Notes: generated by a model from the sequence alone, not told the origin. A stretch of 64,000 nt of DNA from Rheinheimera hassiensis (GCF_022436675.1 NZ_JAKUJZ010000009.1:62001-126000); one strand, 5' to 3'. Counted from the first letter of the stretch, positions 36,168 to 45,445 are shown. Numbers and translations are program-made.

Positions 36168-36629
36168 TTACAGCCGTACGGATGCAGCTGCAGTTTTGAT
36201 ATGGCCAAAGTGTTTTAATGCCAAAAAGCCAATCAGCAGTAAAGCAAAAGCCGGTAGCAGGGTGTTGATATAGCTGAGGTAGGTCAGGCTAAGCTCGTGC
36301 CGCTGGCTGAACAGCTGCCACATACTATAAAAACCAAAAACAAGTATTGGCATCGCAACCAGACACAAATGGTAACGGCGTAGCTGGGTTTGCAGATACA
36401 GCAGGGCGATGGTAACCGGAATAGCCAGCAATAGGTGTAGTACTAAATCCATAATGGAAAGCCATAGCAGTGCTGAGCCGCGTAAGGTCTCGGAATCCAT
36501 AATCCACAGTTGTACCGGGTTTATCGTGGCGATAAAACCAAAGCACAAAATAACAAAATACACATGTGCCACGCCCAGCAGCAGGGAAATAAGCGAGCGG
36601 ATACTAAAAATAATAAGCTTGGCCACCAT
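36168..36629 (-). CDS. Small integral membrane protein of unknown function
   Basis: This protein of about 153 residues starts at ATG 36629, chosen over one 33 bases upstream because GGAG sits 8 bases before it. Four hydrophobic helices are apparent (about 6-36, 50-75, 85-107, 118-139), with short polar loops and a cytoplasmic-looking tail HFGHIKTAAASVRL. No transport or enzyme motif is seen. It lies between convergent DUF4862 and the S9 peptidase on the same strand, with a hairpin upstream. I do not recognise a family. Confidence 0.6.
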   Translation of the reverse strand: MVAKLIIFSIRSLISLLLGVAHVYFVILCFGFIATINPVQLWIMDSETLRGSALLWLSIMDLVLHLLLAIPVTIALLYLQTQLRRYHLCLVAMPILVFGFYSMWQLFSQRHELSLTYLSYINTLLPAFALLLIGFLALKHFGHIKTAAASVRL

Positions 36630-36715
36630 CACAGACACTCCGGCAAATACAACTGGCGGCAAACTAGCATGCAGGCCGCAAATTCACAATATAAAAGCAC
36701 TTGAGGCTTGAGCCT

Positions 36716-36754
36716 GAACCGGTTGCCCACACTAACATTAAGGCAAGCCGGTTC
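36716..36754 (-). terminator. Hairpin 3' of the S9 peptidase gene
   Basis: GAACCGGTTGCC (36716-36727) and GGCAAGCCGGTTC (36742-36754) pair over 12 bases with one bulged G. It lies 29 bases beyond the peptidase stop on the minus strand. No U-tract is present, so termination would be weak or factor-assisted. Confidence 0.45.
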
Positions 36755-36782
36755 TGCTGAGCTTATTTACTTCAGCGGTTAG

Positions 36783-38882
36783 TTAATTTGACGGCGTGCG
36801 GTATTTTTCAAACCAGGCCAGCATATATTCGACTTTTTCAATCATCCGGCTGGGGCGGTTAGAAATACCGTGTGGTGAACCCGGTACCCGCACCAGAGTG
36901 GTATCAACCCGGCGCAGTTTCAGCGCCTGATAAAACTGCTCTGATTCTGAGATGGGTGTGCGACGGTCTGCTTCACCGGTAATCAAAATTGTTGGAGTTT
37001 TTACATTACCTACCAGGCTTAGCGGCGAGCGCTGCCAGTAGTGCTCGACATTTTCCCACGGTACACCGGGGAACTGGTGAAAGGTTTGATAGGTGTAGCT
37101 ATCACCGGTCAGCACTTTACTTAACCAGTTAATAATCGGTTTTACCACCGCGGCTGCTTTGTAACGGTCAGTCAGGCCTATGGCATAAGCGGTAGCAATA
37201 CCACCGGCTGAGCCGCCGCCGATAAACAGGTTGTTTTCATCAATAAAGCCCAGCGCCAGCATCGCATTTACCCCGCTGTCGTGGTCGGCATAGTCTTCCG
37301 GTGAGCTGTATTTATTGTGCAACAGCATGGCAAAACGCTCGCCGTAAGATGAGCTACCGCGGTGGTTGTCATAAAACACCACATAGCCTTCTTTGGCGTA
37401 GCGCTGCATTTCGGCGCTCCACTGGGCGCCATAGGCTAAGTGCGGGCCGCCGTGTATTTCCAGTAACAGCGGGTATTTTTTCGCCGGGTCGAAATCTGGC
37501 GGTGTCATATACCAGCCTTGCATTTCTTCACCATCAAAAGACGATTTATAGGTAATTTCATGTACCTGTGCCAGCTTTTTATGGCCAAGCAAATCTTCGT
37601 TTAATGCAGTAAGTACGGTAGTTTTGCCTTTTTGCACTACAGCAACCTCACTGGGGCGCTGGCTGGTGCCGTGGGTGTACGCAATAGCACCATTATTAGC
37701 AACCGAGTATGAGCCGCTTAAATACGGCTGCGGTTGTGATACACCGCCCAGGCTGGCGGTAAGATCGGTTACTTTACCTTTGTTGCTCAACGTTGCCAAT
37801 TTACGCTGACCGCGATCATCGTACTGCACGACAAAGCTGTTGTTACTCAGCCAGTTGGGTTGATCAATGCTGCGATCAAAGTCGGCAGCAACGTCGCTTA
37901 TCTTGTTTGAGCTGAGGTTTAAAATTTTCAGCTTGCTGTTGCTGTAAGGCACCAGCGCATTGTTCTGCCATAAAAACGCCAGCTGTTTACCGTCAGGTGA
38001 AAACACCGGCGACGATTCATTACCGGGCATGGTAGTCAGGGCAGTTAACTGTTCGGTGGCTAAATCCAGCTGGTATAAATTGCTGTCGCGTGGCTGATAT
38101 TCCCACTCCGGGTCGAGGTTGGCAGAAAATACCAGTGCTTTGTTATCCGGCGTAAAGCTTAAATCGCTGCCGTAATTAAAGTCGCCCTGAGTTATCTGGC
38201 GCTCAGTACCGCCACTGGCCGGTAATATAAATATCTGCCTGAATTGTGGCTTTAAAAAGCCCTGGCCATCGGCCTGATAACGCACCCTGTCCAACACTAT
38301 CGCAGGTTCAGACCATTTGGCGCCTTTAGGTTTTTTTACCCGTTTTACGCTTTGTTTAACAGCGGCTTCGCTGGCGTCTACATTCATGGTAAAGGCCAGT
38401 TGTTTGCCATCGGGTGACCAAACCAGGTTAGACGGGCTTTGCCGTAATGTAGACAACTGGGCGGTCTTACTTTCTGCCAGCCAGTGCAGGTGAATTTGCC
38501 GTGAGCCGCTGAGATCAGAAATAAATGCCAGTTGTTTGCTATCCGCAGACCAGCGCGGTTGGCTGTAATTAAACTGGTCAGCAAACAGCGGCAATTGCTG
38601 GCCGGTTTTTACATCCAGCAACCACAGGCTGTTGCGGGTACTGTCGGTCATAATGTCGTTACTGGCGCGTACATAGACAATTTTGCTGCCATCAGGCGAA
38701 ATTTGCACATCGGCGGCATACTCCAGCGCAAAAATATCTTCGGCTTCAAAATAACGGCTGCTGGCAGTGGGGTTTGCGGTCGTGGCGCCAGAGGCGGCAA
38801 CAGGCTCTTCAGCCAGTAAGGCAGGGCTGCTCAACAATAAGCTGGTGCTAATCACCAACGCTGAGCGGGTAAATGTACGCAT
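36783..38882 (-). CDS. S9-family prolyl oligopeptidase-type serine peptidase, exported
   Basis: This 699-residue protein has a signal peptide (about 1-24, cleavage after LLA). An N-terminal beta-propeller (about 40-430) contains several WD40-like repeats (SPDGKQLAF and variants). A C-terminal alpha/beta-hydrolase (about 440-690) has nucleophile Ser in GGGSAGGIA, Asp in TGEADRRTP, and His in PGSPHGISNRPS. It resembles acylaminoacyl- or dipeptidyl-peptidases of marine gammaproteobacteria that trim peptides in the periplasm. The gene stands alone with a hairpin after its stop. Specificity is not predictable by eye. Confidence 0.9.
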   Translation of the reverse strand: MRTFTRSALVISTSLLLSSPALLAEEPVAASGATTANPTASSRYFEAEDIFALEYAADVQISPDGSKIVYVRASNDIMTDSTRNSLWLLDVKTGQQLPLFADQFNYSQPRWSADSKQLAFISDLSGSRQIHLHWLAESKTAQLSTLRQSPSNLVWSPDGKQLAFTMNVDASEAAVKQSVKRVKKPKGAKWSEPAIVLDRVRYQADGQGFLKPQFRQIFILPASGGTERQITQGDFNYGSDLSFTPDNKALVFSANLDPEWEYQPRDSNLYQLDLATEQLTALTTMPGNESSPVFSPDGKQLAFLWQNNALVPYSNSKLKILNLSSNKISDVAADFDRSIDQPNWLSNNSFVVQYDDRGQRKLATLSNKGKVTDLTASLGGVSQPQPYLSGSYSVANNGAIAYTHGTSQRPSEVAVVQKGKTTVLTALNEDLLGHKKLAQVHEITYKSSFDGEEMQGWYMTPPDFDPAKKYPLLLEIHGGPHLAYGAQWSAEMQRYAKEGYVVFYDNHRGSSSYGERFAMLLHNKYSSPEDYADHDSGVNAMLALGFIDENNLFIGGGSAGGIATAYAIGLTDRYKAAAVVKPIINWLSKVLTGDSYTYQTFHQFPGVPWENVEHYWQRSPLSLVGNVKTPTILITGEADRRTPISESEQFYQALKLRRVDTTLVRVPGSPHGISNRPSRMIEKVEYMLAWFEKYRTPSN

Positions 38883-39013
38883 AATGCTCCCGGATAGGTT
38901 TATTTAAGTTTAGTTTTGTTTAAACCTAACCCGATCCAGGCAGAAGTACAAACCCCACAGCGGCAAAGCGCGGGTTTTAAGCGGCATAGCTATTGTGCTG
39001 TGGCAATACGGCA

Positions 39014-39041
39014 AAGAAAAAGGCTGGCGCTAAGGCCAGCC
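39014..39041 (-). terminator. Intrinsic terminator of the CBS-domain gene
   Basis: GGCTGGC (39022-39028) and GCCAGCC (39035-39041) form a 7-bp GC-rich stem with a 6-base loop. On the minus strand it is followed by TTTTTCTTT. It lies 10 bases past the CBS gene stop. Confidence 0.85.
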
Positions 39042-39050
39042 GTTTTAGCT

Positions 39051-39611
39051 TCAGGCAGATAAGCTGTCGAAGATATGCAAAAAGGTAGGGGCCTGCTGAA
39101 TATGCAGTTGCATGCGTAAGCGCCGGGCAATGTCCTGCGCGCTTATTACACCACGGATTTGGTGTGATTCACGGTCAACTACTACACAGTGTTGTTCACC
39201 ACTTGATTGCAGCGTATTAACCACATCGGCAATGCTGCAGTGCTGCAATTGCTGATACGCCAGTGCTTTAATACGCTCACGCGGGCGCATTAAGTCAGCA
39301 ACAGTAATGTCATCGCGGCTGTCACCAAAGGCAATGCGGCGCATAATCGACTGATCTGACAACTGGTCAAGATGCAATAAACCTACTAATTCGGCGTCGT
39401 GATCTACTACCAGCTTAAGTTTGGTTTGCTCTTGTTGCATCATGTCCAACGCATCTCGTGCGGTGGTCGATGCCGCCACAATATTAGGCTGGCTGTGTTT
39501 AAAATCGGTTACCAGCGTCAGGGCTGGTGAGTTTAACGTCATACCATCGAAATCAGTGGGTTGTACTAAATGATCAATGGCTTCAACAGAATATAATGCT
39601 AATGTTTTCAT
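39051..39611 (-). CDS. Tandem CBS-domain protein
   Basis: The protein is about 186 residues, starting at ATG 39611 with GAGGAA 5 bases upstream; the frame is open for 11 codons before it. Two CBS domains are present (about 40-105 and 110-175), with the motifs LKLVVDHDAELVGLLHLDQL, VADLMRPRE and HCVVVDRESHQIRGVISAQD. CBS pairs bind adenosyl ligands such as AMP, ATP or SAM and usually regulate a partner; no catalytic domain is attached. Its ribosome binding site is perfectly complementary over 10 bases to the end of the upstream small gene, so its translation may depend on that gene. An intrinsic terminator follows. Confidence 0.82.
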   Translation of the reverse strand: MKTLALYSVEAIDHLVQPTDFDGMTLNSPALTLVTDFKHSQPNIVAASTTARDALDMMQQEQTKLKLVVDHDAELVGLLHLDQLSDQSIMRRIAFGDSRDDITVADLMRPRERIKALAYQQLQHCSIADVVNTLQSSGEQHCVVVDRESHQIRGVISAQDIARRLRMQLHIQQAPTFLHIFDSLSA

Positions 39612-39615
39612 GGTG

Positions 39616-39709
39616 TTCCTCACATACCGGCACGCAGAGGCCATACCGGTTAAAAAATAATTTAATTGTGAACAGCGGCGCTGTTCGGGCTGAAACTTAA
39701 TGTGAGGAA
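39616..39709 (-). promoter_or_regulatory. Possible translation-control element: SD-sequestering helix between the RAPP peptide gene and the CBS gene
   Basis: In the minus-strand transcript, TTCCTCACAT (39709-39700), which encodes the last residues of the small exported protein, is perfectly complementary to ATGTGAGGAA (39625-39616), which contains the Shine-Dalgarno of the CBS gene. A small hairpin (39670-39686) lies in the loop. A ribosome held near the end of the small gene would cover the left arm and free the ribosome binding site. The pairing is seen in the sequence; the mechanism is an inference. Confidence 0.5.
39670..39686 (-). terminator. Hairpin between the small exported protein and CBS genes
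   Basis: GAACAGC and GCTGTTC pair around GCC. On the minus strand the stem is followed after about 10 bases by TTATTTTTT. It may act as a weak terminator or attenuator, or simply shorten the loop of the larger helix. Confidence 0.4.
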
Positions 39710-40014
39710 AAAACGGGCGGGGCGCGGGCCTGCAGTGAAACTAAGAACGGTGCTTTGTTAAATACACTGCGCACAGCATAAACTGTGCTGAAAAAATCTA
39801 AAGTGGCAGCACCGGCAGACACCGGCAATACAGGTTGTGGTTCGTCAGTGCTGTCTTGTTCTGTTGTTACCGTGTGGTGTGAAACAGATGGCGTAAGCGC
39901 ATGAAACTGGGTATCTGCCAGCGGCGATAAGCGCTGATCATGCACAGCAAAGGCTTGCGGTGTGCACAATAAACTTAGATACAACAGTAAGGCAAAACTA
40001 CTTAGCCAGCGCAT
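39697..40014 (-). CDS. Small exported protein with C-terminal RAPP, candidate arrest peptide
   Basis: This 105-residue protein has a strong Sec signal peptide (MRWLSSFALLLYLSLLC, cleavage after AFA near 23), a polar His/Thr/Asp-rich middle, and a conserved-looking tail ending RAPPVFSSH, with Arg-Ala-Pro-Pro at 97-100. RAPP is the stalling core of secreted arrest peptides such as ApdA and ApdP, in which the ribosome halts within the Pro-Pro step, and related RAGP is used by SecM. The tail lies nine residues from the stop, and its codons overlap a sequence that can hide the ribosome binding site of the next gene. It may therefore monitor secretion or membrane state. An ordinary small periplasmic protein is the alternative. 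Confidence 0.6.
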   Translation of the reverse strand: MRWLSSFALLLYLSLLCTPQAFAVHDQRLSPLADTQFHALTPSVSHHTVTTEQDSTDEPQPVLPVSAGAATLDFFSTVYAVRSVFNKAPFLVSLQARAPPVFSSH

Positions 40015-40033
40015 ACACCCTCATTCACTTAAT

Positions 40034-40058
40034 ACATCGTTTTAAAGTAACACGATGT
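40034..40058. promoter_or_regulatory. Inverted repeat ACATCGT-N11-ACGATGT upstream of the small exported protein
   Basis: Perfect 7-bp arms at 40034-40040 and 40052-40058 lie 20-44 bases before the ATG of the RAPP-containing gene. The position suits a repressor operator or a 5' UTR hairpin. The regulator is unknown. Confidence 0.35.
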
Positions 40059-40157
40059 CATTTGATAATGGGCGCTTGTTACATCTGGCGCAAGTGGGCA
40101 CTGCAAAAATAGCCTGAAATTGCGATTAACGACTGTTTTTATACGATATAGGAGCAT

Positions 40158-41075
40158 TTATAGCTGATATTGATTACGGCCAGACGATTTGGCGTTGTAT
40201 AGTTGCTGATCTGCTGCTGCTATCAATGCAGTAGCACCATGCCGCAGGTTTACAGCCGCGCCAATGCTGACTGTAACATGGCCAAAATCTGATTGGAGAT
40301 GGGGTATATCCAAGGCTGATATGGTCGTTAATATTTTCTCTGCCACGACGTTTGCGCCGCTGCTGTCAGTATCAGGTAATATTACGCCAAACTCCTCGCC
40401 ACCATAACGCGCAACAATATCAGCAGGCCTGTTGCAGCAACTTTTAGCCGCCTGCGCTACACGTCGTAACGTATCGTCACCAGCCAAATGGCCATAGTGA
40501 TCGTTATAGCGCTTAAAATAGTCTATATCCAATAAAAGCAAACTAAGGGCGCTATCTTTGCGTTTCGCTAATGCGATTTGTGAATCAAGGTATTGATCAA
40601 AGTACCGCCGGTTCCACGTGCCGGTCAAACCATCTACAAAAGCCAGAGAGCGCAGAAGGTCGGATTGCCGTTTCAGGGTTAAATGCGCATTAACCCTGTG
40701 TCGTAACGTATTAGGGGTAAAAGGTTTTTGAATAAAATCTATACCGCCGGCAGACCAGCATGCATCTTCCTCTGCCTGACCTTGGGCACCGGTAACAAAA
40801 ATAACCGGAATATCTCTGATATCTGGATCAGCTTTCATAAGCTGGCAGATCTCTAATCCGCTGATATTTGGCATCATTACGTCTAACAGCACCAGATCCG
40901 GCATACTTTTTTTACATACGCTTAATGCTTGCTCAGCGTCTGTAGCCATGAGCACCCGATAGCTCTCTCCCAGTATTTGATAGATTATTTGAATATTAAT
41001 AGGTTGATCGTCGACAACTAATACCGTGCCGGTATTTAAACTGTCGGGATGCAATGGAAAGTGACCGTTAGACAA
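40158..41075 (-). CDS. Response regulator diguanylate cyclase (REC-GGDEF)
   Basis: This protein of about 305 residues has a receiver domain (about 18-135) with the acidic pair in VVDDQPIN, phosphoacceptor Asp in LLDVMMPN, and Lys in IQKPF. The GGDEF domain (about 150-305) has an intact active site, RYGGEEFGVILPD, and an inhibitory RxxD site (RPAD) five residues before it, so it should make c-di-GMP and be product-inhibited. I prefer TTG 41075, with GAGG 7 bases upstream, giving an 8-base overlap with the hybrid kinase gene; the frame extends to TTG 41090. It is the last gene of the HPt-hybrid kinase-REC operon and the likely phosphorylation target. Confidence 0.88.
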   Translation of the reverse strand: MSNGHFPLHPDSLNTGTVLVVDDQPINIQIIYQILGESYRVLMATDAEQALSVCKKSMPDLVLLDVMMPNISGLEICQLMKADPDIRDIPVIFVTGAQGQAEEDACWSAGGIDFIQKPFTPNTLRHRVNAHLTLKRQSDLLRSLAFVDGLTGTWNRRYFDQYLDSQIALAKRKDSALSLLLLDIDYFKRYNDHYGHLAGDDTLRRVAQAAKSCCNRPADIVARYGGEEFGVILPDTDSSGANVVAEKILTTISALDIPHLQSDFGHVTVSIGAAVNLRHGATALIAAADQQLYNAKSSGRNQYQL

Positions 41076-44000
41076 AAGACGCCTCGTCAAATTGCTGCTG
41101 TAACTGTTTTAGTATGCCTAAGGCCGCCGGAAAAGCCAATTTTTCAATAAGTTGTTTAAGTTGCTCTGTCAATCCTGGGTCTATAGCGTGCAGTTGAGGC
41201 TGGAGCGAACTAAATAAGCCTGGCGCTGCCATGTTTGAGTTTTTCAGGTACTTAGCCAGTGTTAGCAGTTGCGGCTTTAACTCTGCTGTTACAGTGTTGG
41301 CCTGTATAGCCGGCGGTGCTGTTGTCGTTTCGCCGACAGCCGTATTCAGCTGGGTTATCAGTGCTGCCGCTTGTTTAAGCTCAGACAATAGTGCAGCAGA
41401 AACCGCGTAGAGGGTTATAGTATCTTGATGGCACTTTGTTTCCTGCTCTGCTAATTGCTCTGCCAGTTTATTCATGCCACATGTTGCTGCGGCGCTTTTC
41501 AGGCTGTGGAACAAAAGCTTTGCTTCTGCCTTATCAAGGGGCGCTGCCGATAATTGTTGTAACGCACTGGTAAAATCCTCTGAGAATTGCTTAATCACTT
41601 TGCCGTATAAACCGATATTGCCAAGGCGTTGCAGCGCACTGGCGAGGTCGAGTTGATGCTCTTTTGCCAATGTTTGCAATGCTGTGGGTAAGGCGGTTTT
41701 TTGCCCGGCTGCTTTTCTCACCAGTGAGTTACTACCGGCGTAATGCAACACTTTTTCTACAACTTCGTTTAAGTTAAATGGTTTGGCGATATGATCATTC
41801 ATACCCGCGGCGATAGATGCTGCCTTATCTGCCGCCATTGCGTTGGCGGTCATGGCAATGATCGGCAGTGTGCTATAGCCACTTAACCGCCGGATACGGC
41901 GTGTGGTCTCGTAGCCGTCCATTTTGGGCATCTGAATGTCCATTAAAATAGCATCAGGTTTAAAGTCAGAATTTAGTAGTGACAGTGCTTTCTCACCACT
42001 TTCAGCACAGACCATTTTTGCCCCTTGCTGTTGCAACAGCTCGGTGGCAACTAACTGATTGGTTGGGTTGTCTTCAACTAACAACAGTGTCAAGCCTGAA
42101 AGAGGAAATTGTAATAACGGGTTTGTTGGTATATCAGTTGCAGCTTCAGGTGCTAGTAAGCCGGATACGGTTTTGTACAGCACTTCAGGGGTAACCGGTT
42201 TAATTAGAATGGCATCGAGTAATTGCTGGGTTTTGTCACTGTTTTTGTCCAAAAGCTCCCGGCCATAAGCAGTAATCATAATGACTAAGGGGGTTTTACT
42301 GAGCTGAGTTATACTGCGGATGCGCTCTGCCAGCACCAGACCATCTTGATCTGGTAAGCGCCAATCGGCAAAAACGATATCGTAAGCAGTGTCGCCGGCA
42401 GTATACAGCAACTGCATGGCTTGTGCCGCTGAAGCTGCAATGTCTGCTTTCCAGCCGAAACGGTTTACGATGTCATGCATGATAATTTGTGCGGTTTCAT
42501 TGTCTTCAACAATAAGCACTTTCAGATTTGCAGGTAGTAATGCCTCAGGCGCAGGCTGCACAGTTTGCTCAACACAAATAGTAAAGGTGAATGTACTGCC
42601 AGCATGAAGATTACTGGTAGCACTAATATCACCCTGCATCAGGTTTACCAGATGTTTGCATATTGCCAGACCCAGGCCAGTACCGCCATAACGGCGGCTA
42701 ATTGAGGTATCAGCCTGATGAAAGCTGCCAAACAGATTTTTTTGCTGTTCATCAGTCATGCCAATACCGGTATCCCGCACACTAAATTGCAATATCAGTT
42801 GTTTCGGTAATTGCTGTTTTACGTTTATGGCTATTTCAACTTCGCCCTGTTCAGTGAACTTTATTGCATTGCCAGCCAGGTTTAACAGCACCTGCTGCAA
42901 TCGCAGGCTATCACCCAATATGTATTGCGGCACCTCGGGTGCAATTCTGTATAAAATTTCTACATTTTTATGCTGCACATTGGAGGACAATAAAATGCCG
43001 ACATCATGCATTAATGACGGTAAATCAAAGGGGTGAATATCTAATTCTAACTTGCCTGCTTCAACTTTAGAAAAATCCAGAATGTCATTCAGCAACGCGA
43101 GCAAAGACTGGGCAGCCCTGCGGGTTTTGCTGATGTATTCTTGCTGACGCTTATCCAGTGGGGTATTGGCTACTAACTGCAACAAGCCAAGAATAGCATT
43201 CATTGGTGTACGTATTTCATGGCTCATGTTGGCCAGGAAATCTGATTTTGCCTGACTGGCTTCAATAGCCAGTTCTTTGGCTGCCGCTAATTCGTTTTCC
43301 CGGTTGAGTTGCTCTGTCAAATCATAGGCTATACCAAGAAAGCCCACGATATTACCTGCGTCATTCAGTAAACAACTTACATTCAGTTTTACCTGAACAT
43401 GGTTGCCGGCCTTGTTTACATAGGTCCAACGATTAATGTCAGAGCCGCCCATAGCCTTTGTTTTGGCAATAAATGTGTCAAAGCCCACGGCTACAGGCAT
43501 ACCTAACTCAGTACTTAAAGCCTGGGCTCGTTCAGTAATCTCCTCAGGTAAGTGAAATAACGCCGGGCTGGTTTTATTGACAACTTCGGCTGCTTTATAA
43601 CCGAGTAACTTTTCTGCGGCCGGGTTAAATACGGTAATTAAACCTTCGATGTCTGTGGCAATAATCGCATAGCCAGCACCTGACAGAATGCTGCGCTGCA
43701 AAGCGCTCACTTTAGTGATTTGCTCAGTGCGCAACAAAACCTGCTGTTCCAGTTCGGCATTGGCAACTATCAGCGCGTGTTCGGCTGTTTGGGCTAATTC
43801 AAGCTTGTGCGCTGCCAGTTGCGAACGACGACGGTAAATTAACTGCCCACTGAAAACAAACAGGGCCAACAGTAGGCTGACTAACCAAATTTCGAGTAAA
43901 ACTTGTTCTTTGGCCGGAAGCGCTAACGCCTGAATAAAGTTAGCCGTAGGGTAAAGGTCAAGCTGCCATGTCCGGCCGAACAAATTAAGCAACTGTTGTT

Positions 44001-44859
44001 GGTGGTATTGCTCTATCGCAGTGGCGTTTTGCCCGCGTTGAAAAAAGTGTAATTCTGGCTGTTCGGTAATATCGGTAATACTGAAGATCACATCGTCAGA
44101 TAACCCCGTTATAGTTGTTAGCACTTCGTCAATCAAAATGACGGCATAGCTCCAGCCAAACAACTGTTTTGACCTTTCTGACGCATCATTTAATGCCAGA
44201 GCAGATTGATAAACCGGTAATAAAATTAAAAATCCTTGCTGGCTTTTTTGCTGTGCCTGCACCAACGTGATGGGCCCTGTTAAGCGCACTTCATTAGTCT
44301 TAGCGGCATCCTCTGCTGCGTTACGGCGCATACTCTCTGAACCAATATCCAGCCCCACGGCTTCTCTATTGCTCTGTTCGGGCTCTATATACTGTATAAC
44401 AAACATGCTGTCGTCGTGTGGGGTTAACTGGCGAATATCAAATGTTGCGTCAGGCCTTTCCGCACGGGCGCGCTGCACGAAGTTATCGCGTTGGTCTGGT
44501 GTTATGTAGCGTATAAAGCCAAAACCTCTTGCTCCCGGGAACTCCAGCGAGTAATCACGGGTTTGGGTGTAGGTTTGCATTAATTGGAAATTAAAATCTT
44601 CTGGTTTGTTTGACATTACGGCGCCACGGGTGCCACGTAAACCGTATTGATACAAGGTGACTTTTTCTGTTACACCGGTATTTATCTGAGTTAGCTTTTC
44701 GCTTAACAGCTGTACTATTTTTTGCTTGTTTTCATGCTCTTGTAACACCGCATAATGTGCAGCAAAAAAGTAACCGACAATAAGCATTAATAGCGGCAAC
44801 CATAGTGACAAAACAATATGTTTGCTAAGTTGCAGAGTATTTTTCACTGTGTTAGGCAT
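41068..44859 (-). CDS. CHASE-PAS hybrid sensor histidine kinase with two REC domains and an HPt
   Basis: This 1263-residue inner-membrane kinase has TM1 (about 15-33), a periplasmic CHASE domain (about 75-300, containing GARGFGFIRYI), TM2 (about 325-345), a coiled coil, PAS (about 390-520), HisKA with MSHEIRTPMNAILGLL, an ATPase domain (DTGIGM, GTGLGLAICKHL), REC1 (Asp in FADWRLPDQDG), REC2 (Asp in LMDIQMPKMDG), and an HPt with FHSLKSAAATCG. It is a complete phosphorelay in one chain. CHASE domains sense small periplasmic ligands. Its start overlaps the preceding HPt gene by 8 bases, and the REC-GGDEF gene overlaps its 3' end. The ligand is unknown. Confidence 0.92.
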   Translation of the reverse strand: MPNTVKNTLQLSKHIVLSLWLPLLMLIVGYFFAAHYAVLQEHENKQKIVQLLSEKLTQINTGVTEKVTLYQYGLRGTRGAVMSNKPEDFNFQLMQTYTQTRDYSLEFPGARGFGFIRYITPDQRDNFVQRARAERPDATFDIRQLTPHDDSMFVIQYIEPEQSNREAVGLDIGSESMRRNAAEDAAKTNEVRLTGPITLVQAQQKSQQGFLILLPVYQSALALNDASERSKQLFGWSYAVILIDEVLTTITGLSDDVIFSITDITEQPELHFFQRGQNATAIEQYHQQQLLNLFGRTWQLDLYPTANFIQALALPAKEQVLLEIWLVSLLLALFVFSGQLIYRRRSQLAAHKLELAQTAEHALIVANAELEQQVLLRTEQITKVSALQRSILSGAGYAIIATDIEGLITVFNPAAEKLLGYKAAEVVNKTSPALFHLPEEITERAQALSTELGMPVAVGFDTFIAKTKAMGGSDINRWTYVNKAGNHVQVKLNVSCLLNDAGNIVGFLGIAYDLTEQLNRENELAAAKELAIEASQAKSDFLANMSHEIRTPMNAILGLLQLVANTPLDKRQQEYISKTRRAAQSLLALLNDILDFSKVEAGKLELDIHPFDLPSLMHDVGILLSSNVQHKNVEILYRIAPEVPQYILGDSLRLQQVLLNLAGNAIKFTEQGEVEIAINVKQQLPKQLILQFSVRDTGIGMTDEQQKNLFGSFHQADTSISRRYGGTGLGLAICKHLVNLMQGDISATSNLHAGSTFTFTICVEQTVQPAPEALLPANLKVLIVEDNETAQIIMHDIVNRFGWKADIAASAAQAMQLLYTAGDTAYDIVFADWRLPDQDGLVLAERIRSITQLSKTPLVIMITAYGRELLDKNSDKTQQLLDAILIKPVTPEVLYKTVSGLLAPEAATDIPTNPLLQFPLSGLTLLLVEDNPTNQLVATELLQQQGAKMVCAESGEKALSLLNSDFKPDAILMDIQMPKMDGYETTRRIRRLSGYSTLPIIAMTANAMAADKAASIAAGMNDHIAKPFNLNEVVEKVLHYAGSNSLVRKAAGQKTALPTALQTLAKEHQLDLASALQRLGNIGLYGKVIKQFSEDFTSALQQLSAAPLDKAEAKLLFHSLKSAAATCGMNKLAEQLAEQETKCHQDTITLYAVSAALLSELKQAAALITQLNTAVGETTTAPPAIQANTVTAELKPQLLTLAKYLKNSNMAAPGLFSSLQPQLHAIDPGLTEQLKQLIEKLAFPAALGILKQLQQQFDEASFV

Positions 44860-45445
44860 TATCCGGGGAGGTCCTTGTTTTACTCAGGTATGGTTGCAAC
44901 AGCGTTTCTGCGGCGGCAAAGTTCAGTATTGCAACCTGATGAATGAATTTCGCTCCGTCATCCGGCCCCATTAATTCACATAACGGCAACTGCAGTTGCT
45001 GAGTCAGAGCCAGCGCATCCATATTTTGTGTGGATAAATAACCTTGCAATTGAAGAATCTGCCCGGTGTCAGCAATCATGTTATTACCGCTCTCACTGGC
45101 GGAGTAGTTTAACGTAAACTCTTTTAATTCGGCGACAGTCTGGTGATATAACCTAATAAATTTTTCCGGTTTAACGGCGTTAGAATTCTCTGCTACGCAA
45201 GCTGATTCAAGCTCCTTAGCCTGTTGTGCCATAGCATCTGCACCTAAAGTAGCAAAACTACCCCTGATTTGGTGCAGCAATGTTTTAGCAGCAGCAAAAT
45301 CTTGCTGTTGCAAAGCAGAGATTAACAGTGAAGTGTTGTTGTCAGTTTTAGCAATAAGTTGCTGCAGGCTTTGCAGCAGGGCGGGGCGGTTTTTGCTGGA
45401 TAACAACAGCAGGCTGACTAAACGAGATTGATTGATTAGAGACAC
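44852..45445 (-). CDS. HPt-domain protein
   Basis: This is a 197-residue cytoplasmic protein. An HPt four-helix domain is likely at about 25-110, with the phosphorylatable His in LLHQIRGSFATLGADAM, followed by KELESACVAEN. The remaining C-terminal part is helical and of unknown role, possibly a degenerate second HPt. It is the first gene of the operon HPt-hybrid kinase-REC-GGDEF and overlaps the kinase start by 8 bases. It is divergent from a REC-PAS-GGDEF-EAL gene across 142 bases. It could shuttle phosphate from the hybrid kinase to the two separate response regulators. That routing is an inference. Confidence 0.78.
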   Translation of the reverse strand: MSLINQSRLVSLLLLSSKNRPALLQSLQQLIAKTDNNTSLLISALQQQDFAAAKTLLHQIRGSFATLGADAMAQQAKELESACVAENSNAVKPEKFIRLYHQTVAELKEFTLNYSASESGNNMIADTGQILQLQGYLSTQNMDALALTQQLQLPLCELMGPDDGAKFIHQVAILNFAAAETLLQPYLSKTRTSPDNA

